Source: Rhodopirellula sp.
GTDB lineage: Bacteria; Planctomycetota; Planctomycetia; Pirellulales; Thermoguttaceae
NCBI GenBank assembly: GCA_012728855.1
Contig: JAAYEH010000689.1
Span: 1 to 49,125 of the forward strand
DNA length: 49,125 nucleotides
Reading direction: 5' to 3'
The notes below the pieces were generated by a model. That model did not search any database, was not told the origin of the DNA, and saw only the letters and a list, made by a program, of their open reading frames with translations. Below, piece by piece: positions 8,599 to 15,987 of this stretch (the first letter of the stretch is position 1; every line of letters starts with the position of its first letter). A program made the translations under genes and the position numbers.

Positions 8599-9592
8599 GA
8601 CTGCCTCGCCTGGATCGCATAAAGGAACGGAAACCGGCTTGCCCCAACAATCCCCCCCAGAACTTAGAAGTCCAACTTCCGGCAGGGGGCGGATATTAGT
8701 ATTTGTCTGGCGGTGGGGCAAGACAGAAAGTCGCCGACCTCGCACGGGGATAGTCGTTGGGATTTTGTTGCTGGCCGCGATCGTCTGGCACGCCTCGCTT
8801 CGGCGCCCGACGGGCCCGGAAGACGGGTTTTCCATTCAGGGAGAATTGTCGGACCGCCGGGCGACCCAAGAAACGCTTCGCTTTGCCACATTCAACATCC
8901 ATAGCGGCAAGGGGGCAGACGGCCACTACGATTTGGAGCGAGTTGCCCAATGCCTGGCCGGAATGGACTTCGTTGCGCTCAACGAAGTTCGCGGCTGGTC
9001 GTATGCTCGCCCGCCAGATCAGCTAGAAATATTGGGACGGCGGCGAGGAATGGGGTGGCTCTTCGCACCCGCGGAACATCGCTGGTTCTGCCAGCAATTC
9101 GGTAACGGCCTGCTCAGTAGCCATACCGTTCAGTACTGGCAACGCATTCCGCTCCCCTGCCGCGACGGTCGCAGTCACCGAAATGCTTTACTGGCCGTTG
9201 TGCCCTACAAGGGTGGTTTGATTCGTGTTCTCATCACCCATGTCACCCGTCACACGGAGGAGGCTCGCAAAGCTCAACTCCGCAGCGTCGGAGAGCTTTT
9301 CTTGGCACTCGAGGAACCGGCGATACTCGTAGGGGACATGAACTCGCCGGCTGCCGACCCGCTGATGGCGAAAATCATCGCTTCGCCGGGTGTCATTGAT
9401 CCGTTGCGTCAGGCTGGGAAAGCGTCGGAGAACATCATCGACTGGATTCTGGCTCGCGGCTTTCGTACCGTGGATGCTGGAGTCTTGGACAACGGCGCCT
9501 CCGACCATCCCATGATCTGGGCCGAGTTGGCGCCGTTGGATACGTGTCGTGCCAGGGGGCCGGCTCTCCCGGAATCGCGTAACGTCCGTTAG
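8597..9592 (+). CDS. Endonuclease/exonuclease/phosphatase-fold protein, membrane-anchored
   Basis: About 331 aa from the ATG at 8597. A basic stretch is followed by one hydrophobic segment (IVVGILLLAAIVW) and then an EEP (DNase I-like) domain. Motifs in order are ATFNIHSG (Asn), ALNEVRGW (Glu), VLITHVTRH (His), LVGDMNSP (GDxN) and ASDHPMIW (SDH), so the catalytic set looks complete. The family covers nucleases, sphingomyelinases and phosphoinositide phosphatases; the substrate cannot be told here. The start is uncertain: in-frame ATGs at 8588 and 8597 follow a GGAGG at 8581-8585 and both overlap the divergent DUF4254 gene. No GTG or TTG start lies just before the membrane segment. The catalytic domain most likely faces the periplasm. 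Confidence 0.85.
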   Translation: MTASPGSHKGTETGLPQQSPPELRSPTSGRGRILVFVWRWGKTESRRPRTGIVVGILLLAAIVWHASLRRPTGPEDGFSIQGELSDRRATQETLRFATFNIHSGKGADGHYDLERVAQCLAGMDFVALNEVRGWSYARPPDQLEILGRRRGMGWLFAPAEHRWFCQQFGNGLLSSHTVQYWQRIPLPCRDGRSHRNALLAVVPYKGGLIRVLITHVTRHTEEARKAQLRSVGELFLALEEPAILVGDMNSPAADPLMAKIIASPGVIDPLRQAGKASENIIDWILARGFRTVDAGVLDNGASDHPMIWAELAPLDTCRARGPALPESRNVR

Positions 9593-9603
9593 AATGGGCA
9601 GTG

Positions 9604-10644
9604 ATGGAACAAGACGAACGAGAACTGACGCAGAGCAATCCCGCGCACGCGGCGTCGTCGGGCCGTTGGGCGATGCATCCGATGTTCTGGGGCGCCGTCG
9701 CGGTGACCGGGGGGCTGCTGGCCGTCTATCTGGCTTTCTTTCACGACCGCGGTCCCAACGGTTCGGCCGAGGCCGCCGTGTCGCGACTGCGGCTTGAGGA
9801 TATTCCGTTCAACGGAACGCGGGCGTATGAGTACCTCAAGCAACTTGTGGCAATTGGCCCGCGGCCGAGCGGCTCGGCCGGTATGGCGGCTCAGCAGAAA
9901 CTGGTGGCCGAGCACTTCGCGAAACAGGGTGCTCAGGTCGAGTTCCAGCAGTTCGGGGTTAGGCATCCGGTGGACGGTTCAACGGTTCCCATGGCCAACG
10001 TGATCGCGCGGTGGCATCCCGATCGCCAAGAACGGATTCTACTCTGCGCCCATTACGACACGCTGCCGCTGCCGATGCTCGACCCGGTGGACCCCCGCGG
10101 CACATTCGTGGGCGCCAACGACGGCGCCAGCGGCGTCGCGCTGCTGATGGAACTGGCGCACGAGATCCCACGCCTGCAAACCCACTTGGGCATCGACGTT
10201 GTACTGCTGGATGGCGAGGAGTTTATTTTCGATCGCAACGATCGCTATTTTCTCGGGTCGGAATGGTTCGCGCGGCAGCATATTGCCGCCCGCCCGCCGT
10301 TTCGCTACCGCTGGGGCGTGCTGCTCGACATGATTGGCGACGCCGACCTGCAAATCTACCAGGATCGCACGAGCATGGGCTGGCGCGACGTACGGCCGCT
10401 GGTCGAGGACATTTGGGCGACGGCAGCGCGGCTGGGTGTCCGCGAGTTCATCCCGCGCAAGAAACACGCCGTTCAAGACGATCATGTTCCGTTGCACGAC
10501 ATCGCGGGGATCTCCATCTGCGACATTATCGACTTCGATTACCCGCCCTGGCATACGCAGGGTGATACCGCCGACAAGTGCTCCGCGCTGAGTCTGGCGA
10601 AGGTGGGCTGGGTGGTCCGCGAGTGGCTTGCATCGTTGAGATAA
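9604..10644 (+). CDS. M28 family peptidase, glutaminyl-cyclase-like
   Basis: 346 aa. A single transmembrane anchor at about 28-46 is followed by an M28 zinc-hydrolase domain. Recognisable elements are LCAHYDTLPL (His150), GANDGASGVALLMELA (Asp173), LDGEEF (Glu205/206), the DDHVPLHDIAG block (292-302) and PPWHTQGDT (His317). The DGEEF...DRYFLGS and DDHxPxxxxGI...WHTxxDT arrangement is closer to glutaminyl-peptide cyclotransferases than to aminopeptidases. Predicted to be membrane-anchored with the domain in the periplasm, forming N-terminal pyroglutamate or trimming peptides; which reaction is not decidable by eye. It starts 11 bp after the EEP gene and leads a run of two small membrane proteins. 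Confidence 0.85.
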   Translation: MEQDERELTQSNPAHAASSGRWAMHPMFWGAVAVTGGLLAVYLAFFHDRGPNGSAEAAVSRLRLEDIPFNGTRAYEYLKQLVAIGPRPSGSAGMAAQQKLVAEHFAKQGAQVEFQQFGVRHPVDGSTVPMANVIARWHPDRQERILLCAHYDTLPLPMLDPVDPRGTFVGANDGASGVALLMELAHEIPRLQTHLGIDVVLLDGEEFIFDRNDRYFLGSEWFARQHIAARPPFRYRWGVLLDMIGDADLQIYQDRTSMGWRDVRPLVEDIWATAARLGVREFIPRKKHAVQDDHVPLHDIAGISICDIIDFDYPPWHTQGDTADKCSALSLAKVGWVVREWLASLR

Positions 10645-10658
10645 GACGGGAAACGAAC

Positions 10659-11114
10659 GTGGAACTTTTCTGGTCGATCTTGCTGGCAGTGCTGCTGGTG
10701 CTCGCCGCCGCCGGAATGATGATTGGGCACCTGCGGACGTGGCGAGCGGCGTTGGATCAGCGGATGAACGATGACGAGCACGACTACCGTCGCCGCCAAT
10801 TCCGGCGTCGCATGCAAACCAGCGGAATGCTGGCCTTGATTTCCGCCTCGCTGCCGACCGGGGTTCTGGTGATGAGCACCTGGCCGAAGATCGGCGCATT
10901 TTTCTGGGGTGGTGTGTTGTTGCTGGTCGGCTGGGTCGGGCTGCTTGCCTTGGCCGACATGTGGGCCACCAAGTACCATTACGGTCGAGTGCGCCGCGAC
11001 AATACGATTGAAGAGGCGAAACTCCAGGCCGAGTTGAATCGCCTTCAGAGCATCCGCGGCAACGGCAAAGCCCATCCGCCGCACCCGGCAAAACGAGAGC
11101 GGCGGCAGGATTAA
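10659..11114 (+). CDS. Small two-to-three-helix membrane protein, unknown
   Basis: 151 aa from a GTG start (NVELFW context), preceded by a weak GACGGGAAAC site 14 bp after the M28 stop. Hydrophobic segments are visible near residues 4-22 (SILLAVLLVLAAAGMMIG), 55-72 (GMLALISASLPTGVLVM) and 79-98 (GAFFWGGVLLLVGWVGLLAL). Between the first two is a charged loop rich in Arg and Asp, and the tail is basic (KAHPPHPAKRERR). No family was recognised. Close spacing to the peptidase and to the next membrane protein suggests a three-gene transcript. The ATG-initiated longer frame overlaps the peptidase by 67 bp and is less likely. Confidence 0.65.
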   Translation: MELFWSILLAVLLVLAAAGMMIGHLRTWRAALDQRMNDDEHDYRRRQFRRRMQTSGMLALISASLPTGVLVMSTWPKIGAFFWGGVLLLVGWVGLLALADMWATKYHYGRVRRDNTIEEAKLQAELNRLQSIRGNGKAHPPHPAKRERRQD

Positions 11115-11137
11115 CCGGCACGAAGAAGCGAGTTTTC

Positions 11138-11788
11138 ATGGACCCCTTACGCCTGGCACTGGCACTTGGTCCCGTGGCGATCTACCTGTTGCTGCTCGGG
11201 GCGATCAACCTCGCGCGGCGTCCGCTGTTGGTTTCGGGCGCCAGGGATGTCCTTGCGCTCGGTCTGGCGGTCGTGGGTTTGGTAGTAATTGGGCCGATCG
11301 AGCTGTTCTTTCCGATGTTCGCGGCGATTCTGTTTGGCCCCTACGTATGGGGGCTACTATTGTCGCTTTATGCCCTCGGCCTGGTTCTGCTGGTGCTCAC
11401 CATTCGGCCCCGCCTGGTGATTTACAACATCGCACCGGAGGAATTGCGGTCGATTTTAGCGGACCGCGCCGTCCAACTGGATACCGAAGCGCGTTGGGCC
11501 GGCGATGCTTTAGTGCTCCCCAATCTTGGCGTCCAGCTTGCCATCGAGCCGTTGCCGGCGATGCGGAATGTCTCTCTCGTAGCCAATGGCCCCAAGCAGA
11601 ACTATCTTGGCTGGCGGCGATTGGAGAAAGAACTGGCGACCGCTTTGTGGGAACTCGAAGTGCCGCGAAACCGGCACGCCGTCAGCCTGGTCGTGGCGGG
11701 AATCCTGCTGCTGATGTTCATCGTGCAGTCGGTCGCCGCCGATCCCGAGGCCGTTGCCCACGCCCTTTTTGACATGCTGCGGTTCTGA
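11138..11788 (+). CDS. Membrane protein of unknown function
   Basis: 216 aa with four N-terminal hydrophobic segments between residues 1 and 90, then a soluble region of about 90 residues containing RPRLVIYNIAPEELRSILADRA and LVANGPKQNYLGWRRLEKEL, and a final hydrophobic helix (VSLVVAGILLLMFIVQSVA) near 185-205. No known family was recognised. It lies 23 bp after the preceding membrane protein in the same direction, so it is likely translated from the same message as the M28 peptidase. The soluble middle part is probably cytoplasmic. Confidence 0.7.
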   Translation: MDPLRLALALGPVAIYLLLLGAINLARRPLLVSGARDVLALGLAVVGLVVIGPIELFFPMFAAILFGPYVWGLLLSLYALGLVLLVLTIRPRLVIYNIAPEELRSILADRAVQLDTEARWAGDALVLPNLGVQLAIEPLPAMRNVSLVANGPKQNYLGWRRLEKELATALWELEVPRNRHAVSLVVAGILLLMFIVQSVAADPEAVAHALFDMLRF

Positions 11789-12039
11789 CAGTCCACTGCC
11801 TCGCCACGCTACCGGTTGTGCGGACGTTACCGCGTCAACACTCTGCGCCGTTGCATCGTGCTATGACACTCGTGCGGAGGACAACGGGGCACGAAAACGG
11901 CTTGTGACGCCTTTTCGGACCCATGTGCCGTCCGGCAGCAACGCAACGGTGGTTTTGCTCATCGCCAAGCCAATCGCAGGCCGATCCGAGGCTGTGACGG
12001 AAGAGGAAGGATCGACTGCCGCAAGAGAAACGGAATCGA

Positions 12040-13512
12040 GTGCGGACAATGATGGACCGTGACGGCTATCTCCGCTCAGTCTGGATGGTTCCCTCAACCA
12101 CCGCTCTGTTGGTGGCTCTGCTGTGCTGGGGTATATGGCAACGGTGGGGTTCGCAGGGCGGGCCCGTCGAGTCGCCTCTCCTTCATTCCTCGGAAGTTCC
12201 TCCCAATGAACTGCTCCCGGTTCCGGCGCCGGCCACTTGCCCGCGCGCCGTGGAATCGGATCACTGGCTACTCCCGTTGAGCGAAGCATCGCGGACGGTG
12301 CTGACGGCATTCAACGAACCGAGCGGCGAGACCCAGCGCGAGGAGCCGATTCCCCCCCGGCTCCTCGCCGTCTCCCGCGCGGGTGAACCGCTGCTGCGGG
12401 CTCCCGACGGGAGGGATTTCGCCGATCCGCGGACGAGCCTGCCTTGGGACGGCGCGGCCGAACCGACGACGGGGCGTTCCTCGAATCAGGATGCTCTTCC
12501 GCGCTCGCTCGGGCCTCTTGCCGTAGCTGAGGAGATGGACGACGGATTGGGCGGCCGGGCGGAAAGCCCAACGCGTTCGGAAATCCTGGAACGTACCGCG
12601 CGCGAGGCGGACGCCTGTACGCGCCGCGCCTTTGCGCTGGCCGGCCGCGGCGCTTATTTTTCCGCCCGCGCCGAGTTCATCGCGGCCTTGCGTCTGCTCG
12701 CGCAAGGCTTGGACGGCGAACGACGCACCAACCTTTACAGTCGCAAGCTGGCCGACGCGTTGACGGCGTTGAAGGAGGGGGACGATTTTGTTCCCAAGGG
12801 ATCGCAACTGGAAGCGAACCTGGATCTGGATAATACCGTCGCCTGCCACCAGACTCCGGTGCTGAAATCGGCCGACCTCTCCAAGCTGACGCCGATCGTC
12901 GCCTTGCAATGTTACCTCACCTACGCCCAGGAACAGTTCGCCGCGTCGGCGGGCGGTGAGTTGGCCGGCTCGATGGCCTTACGCGGCCTGGGGAAACTCC
13001 ACGAAACGATGGCCGAGAAGAGCGTTTCCGGCATCGAAGCGGCGCGGGCCAAGGCGATCGCCTATTATCAGGCAGCCCTGCTGACATCTCCGGAAAACTA
13101 CCTGGCTTCCAACGACCTGGGAGTGATGCTCGCCCGCAACGGCCGATTCGACGATGCCAGGGTCGCCCTGGAACATAGCCTGCGGATCTCGCAACAGCCC
13201 GCCTGCTGGCACAACCTGGCCGCGGTCTATCGACAGCTCCGCGACCCCCGCTCCGCCGAGCGGGCCGAAAACCGCGCCCGGGAGATGGAACGGATGGTGG
13301 CCGGTGGACTGAGCCGCCAGTCCGATAAGCTACCGGCGGTCGACTGGCTCGACCCGCAGACATTTGCCCGGACCACCCTGGAGAATCCCGGCCCAACGGC
13401 ATATGCTCCACCGCCTCGAACCGTCCCGGATCGGGCCACTTCGCAAACCACGGCGATTGAAGCGCACATCAGCCGGTCGCCTTTCGGGAATCCGCCAGAC
13501 AAGAGGAAATAG
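12040..13512 (+). CDS. TPR-containing membrane-anchored protein
   Basis: 490 aa from a GTG (12040); ATGs at 12049 and 12052 are equally possible. There is one hydrophobic N-terminal segment (about 17-33), then about 150 residues of low-complexity Pro/Glu/Arg-rich sequence, then helical repeats. TPR-like units are visible around residues 280-430 (AIAYYQAALLTSPENYLASNDLGVMLARNGRFDDARVALEHSL). The stop codon is 2 bp before the start of the Wza-like gene that follows, so the two are almost certainly cotranscribed. A scaffolding role for the export complex is likely, analogous to TPR partners in other EPS secretion systems, but that is inference from context. Confidence 0.75.
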   Translation: MRTMMDRDGYLRSVWMVPSTTALLVALLCWGIWQRWGSQGGPVESPLLHSSEVPPNELLPVPAPATCPRAVESDHWLLPLSEASRTVLTAFNEPSGETQREEPIPPRLLAVSRAGEPLLRAPDGRDFADPRTSLPWDGAAEPTTGRSSNQDALPRSLGPLAVAEEMDDGLGGRAESPTRSEILERTAREADACTRRAFALAGRGAYFSARAEFIAALRLLAQGLDGERRTNLYSRKLADALTALKEGDDFVPKGSQLEANLDLDNTVACHQTPVLKSADLSKLTPIVALQCYLTYAQEQFAASAGGELAGSMALRGLGKLHETMAEKSVSGIEAARAKAIAYYQAALLTSPENYLASNDLGVMLARNGRFDDARVALEHSLRISQQPACWHNLAAVYRQLRDPRSAERAENRAREMERMVAGGLSRQSDKLPAVDWLDPQTFARTTLENPGPTAYAPPPRTVPDRATSQTTAIEAHISRSPFGNPPDKRK

Positions 13513-13514
13513 CC

Positions 13515-14825
13515 GTGTTGCAGTGGATCGGAAGACATTCTTTGCGTGTAGGGCTTTGTGGCATCCTCCGCCTGGTACTCCTGGCCTCGGTCTGTGCGTC
13601 GTGGACGGGAACACCGCCGAATACGCTGGCGACGGCAGCCGATAGCGGCGGTCCAGCCGGCGCCGAGCCGTCGCTGCGGCGGATCGAAGCCCCTGTCCCC
13701 GGAATCGCCGGGGAGGCGTCGGCGATTGCCGCGTACGACGTGCCTTCGCCGCGGGAGGGCGTGCGGCTTTGTCAGGCGTTGGGCCCGGCGGCGCCGTGCC
13801 CGATCTGTGCGGTCGACTGCTCGACCTGCCAGCCGGGATGCCGTGGCGGATGGGAGTGCGCACGGATGATTGCTTGGCAGGCCTATGCCCAGGGAGAGTA
13901 TGTGGGTCACGACCGCTTGCCGCACGTGCCCGTTTACCGGCTGCGTGTCGACGACCAGCTCGACCTCGTTTACCGCTTGACGCGCGAAGAGACCGGCGCA
14001 CCTTATCGACTTGAAGTCGGCGACGAAATCCAGGTTGAGTCTTTCACGGATGCCGAACTCAACCGCACGTTGATTCTGCAGCCCGATGGCTCCATCACAC
14101 TCCGCTTGCTCGGCCAGGTCAAAGCCACAGGCAAAACGGTGACGCAACTTCGCGACGAACTGGAACAACTCTACAGCAAGTTCTACAAGGTTCCCGCCAT
14201 TACCGTCACACCTTTGCGGGTCAACACAAGGCTTGAAGACCTCCGTGCCGCGGTCGACCGCCGCTATGGCGAGGGCGGCCAGAACCGCTTGGCCACGGTC
14301 ACCCCCGAGGGGAGCATTTCGCTGCCGGCGATCGGTTCGGTCGTGGCTCAGGGGCTGAGCTTGCCGGAATTGCAGCACGAGTTGAACGAGCGATATCGCG
14401 AGGTGGGCATTGATGGGCTGGAGGTGATCCCCGTGCTGCTGCAACGGGCGCCGCGGTTTGTCTACGTGGTCGGAGAAGTCCGGCTTCCCGGCCGCTACGA
14501 ATTGACCGGCCCGACAACGCTGCTGCACGCCATCAGCATGGCAGGCAGTTGGAATGTCGGGGCAAACCTGAAGCAGGTCGTGGTATTCCGCCGCGGCGAC
14601 GACTGGCGACTGATGGCAACGATGGTGGACGTCCATGCCGCGCTGTTCGGCAAAAAACCATGTCCGCCTGGAGAAATCTGGCTCTCCGACTCCGATCTGG
14701 TGATCGTCCCCAAGAGCCCACTCTTGGCCGGGGATGATCTGATCGATCTGGTGTTTACGCGGGGCCTTTACCGAGTGTTGCCGGTGACCTATGCCGTCAA
14801 TTTCGCCAAGCTCAGCAGCATCTAA
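13515..14825 (+). CDS. Second Wza-like polysaccharide export protein
   Basis: 436 aa from a GTG start preceded by AGGAAA. A signal peptide-like N-terminus (LRLVLLASVCASW) is followed by a Cys-rich stretch with four to five Cys in about 30 residues (CPICAVDCSTCQPGC, near 95-112). After it come two Poly_export/SLBB-type units: LEVGDEIQVESF...ITLRLLGQVKATGKTV and ATVTPEGSISLPAIGSV. A further SLBB unit is VVGEVRLPGRYEL...LHAISMAGSW. The role is outer-membrane export of polysaccharide. It differs from the 6451-7569 protein in having an extra export domain and the Cys cluster, and it is paired with a TPR protein rather than a kinase. It may serve a second glycan or share the kinase of the first cluster. 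Confidence 0.9.
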   Translation: MLQWIGRHSLRVGLCGILRLVLLASVCASWTGTPPNTLATAADSGGPAGAEPSLRRIEAPVPGIAGEASAIAAYDVPSPREGVRLCQALGPAAPCPICAVDCSTCQPGCRGGWECARMIAWQAYAQGEYVGHDRLPHVPVYRLRVDDQLDLVYRLTREETGAPYRLEVGDEIQVESFTDAELNRTLILQPDGSITLRLLGQVKATGKTVTQLRDELEQLYSKFYKVPAITVTPLRVNTRLEDLRAAVDRRYGEGGQNRLATVTPEGSISLPAIGSVVAQGLSLPELQHELNERYREVGIDGLEVIPVLLQRAPRFVYVVGEVRLPGRYELTGPTTLLHAISMAGSWNVGANLKQVVVFRRGDDWRLMATMVDVHAALFGKKPCPPGEIWLSDSDLVIVPKSPLLAGDDLIDLVFTRGLYRVLPVTYAVNFAKLSSI

Positions 14826-15186
14826 ATCAGGTTTCACGATTCGTGGAACAGGCCGCCGCCGGGCTCGCCCGGTGGAAGCCACGATTGGTGGCTAGAGCGC
14901 CAGGCCCGCCCCCGCCAGAATTCCACGAATTGTGCGGAGTTCCGGGGGCATATTACTATTCACTCGGATGACTTTTTTGACCCTACGTGGTTTTCCTCTT
15001 CCATCCAAGCCGTATTGCCAACCGGGAGGTTGGACATGCAACCTGTGGCGTCTTTCATCGGCCTCTCGGCGGGCAAGCGACGAGTGGTTCAAAACCAGCA
15101 CTTGGGTTTCCGGACCAACACGAGATCTGGCATCGGCTTCTTACGGTTCACATCGCCAGTCAACCTGGAACGCCTGACGTACTTGC
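14826..15186. other. Intergenic region between convergent genes
   Basis: Nothing convincing is seen. There is a 10-bp inverted repeat (attcgtggaa 14839-14848, ttccacgaat 14921-14930), a small GC hairpin (14859-14872), and a 56-codon open frame at 15036-15206 with a good GGGAGG site but no recognisable protein and overlap with the 3' end of the next gene. The inverted repeat could support transcription termination of the export operon, but it lacks a T-run. Confidence 0.4.
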
Positions 15187-15960
15187 TCAGAAAACGAGAT
15201 GCTTGACCGATTCGCCCGTGTCTCTCAGTTCGCGCAGCGACTCGACACCGATCTTCAGGTGCAGTTTGGCGTAGTTCGAGGTCACGGCGACGTCGCCTGC
15301 TTCGGTCTTCACCCCGTCGGGCGTCATCGGCATGTCGGACACCAGCAGCAGCGCACCGTGGGGGATCTTATTGGCAAAGGCGGCGATGAAGAACGTCGCC
15401 GTCTCCATGTCGATCCCGATGCAGCGGGTGCGGTGCAGGTACTGTTTGAACTCGTCATCGTGTTCCCATACCCGCCGATTCGTCGTATAGACGGTGCCGG
15501 TGTAGTAGTCCTGATCGTTGGCGACAATCGTGTGCGAAACGGCCTTCTGCAACTGGAAGGAAGGCAGGGCGGGCACCTCCGGCGGATAGTAGCTGTCGGA
15601 CGTCCCCTCCGCCCGGATCGCCGCGATCGGCAGGATAAAGTCGCCCACCTGGATCTTGTGCTTCAGTCCGCCGCACTTGCCCAGGAAGAGGACCGCTTTT
15701 GGGGCCACCGCCGAGAGGAGGTCGCAGATCGTCGCGGCGTTGGGCGAGCCGATGCCGAAGTTGATCAGCGTGATCCCGTCCGGCGACGTGGCCGTCTGCA
15801 TCGGCCGCTGCGACCCCCGGATCTCCGTATTCTCGTTCTCGGCGAAATCGGCGAGATAGGAGAGGAAGTTCGTCAGCAGGACGTAACTGCCGAAGGCATC
15901 CAGGGGAGTGTCGGTATACCGCGGCAGCCAGTTCGTGACGATTTCTTGCTTGGTTTTCAT
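15187..15960 (-). CDS. amn: AMP nucleosidase
   Basis: 257 aa, the short form of AMP nucleosidase found outside enterobacteria. The enzyme cleaves AMP to adenine and ribose 5-phosphate, feeding purine salvage and adenylate-pool control in the cytoplasm. It belongs to the nucleoside phosphorylase (PNP/UDP) superfamily. Seen in the sequence are GIGSPNAATI (phosphate/ribose site), VLFLGKCGGLKHKIQVGDFILP and CIGIDMETATFFIAAF, where the DMETA-type Glu contacts ribose. The start ATG encodes MKTKQEIV. It ends convergent with the export gene and starts just 27 bp after the PQQ giant, so it may be cotranscribed with it although functionally unrelated. Confidence 0.9.
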   Translation of the reverse strand: MKTKQEIVTNWLPRYTDTPLDAFGSYVLLTNFLSYLADFAENENTEIRGSQRPMQTATSPDGITLINFGIGSPNAATICDLLSAVAPKAVLFLGKCGGLKHKIQVGDFILPIAAIRAEGTSDSYYPPEVPALPSFQLQKAVSHTIVANDQDYYTGTVYTTNRRVWEHDDEFKQYLHRTRCIGIDMETATFFIAAFANKIPHGALLLVSDMPMTPDGVKTEAGDVAVTSNYAKLHLKIGVESLRELRDTGESVKHLVF

Positions 15961-15987
15961 GGCCGGCGATCATCCGCTCCAGGCGTT

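Noticed and set aside
11754..12062. 102-codon frame between membrane protein and TPR gene
   Set aside because: Low-complexity composition, no ribosome site and overlap at both ends with stronger genes.
13227..14882. 551-codon open frame on the minus strand
   Set aside because: Antisense to the Wza-like gene, whose SLBB motifs are unmistakable.
15036..15206. 56-codon frame with a good GGGAGG site
   Set aside because: No recognisable protein, and the end overlaps the 3' end of the AMP nucleosidase gene; kept only as a note in the intergenic description.
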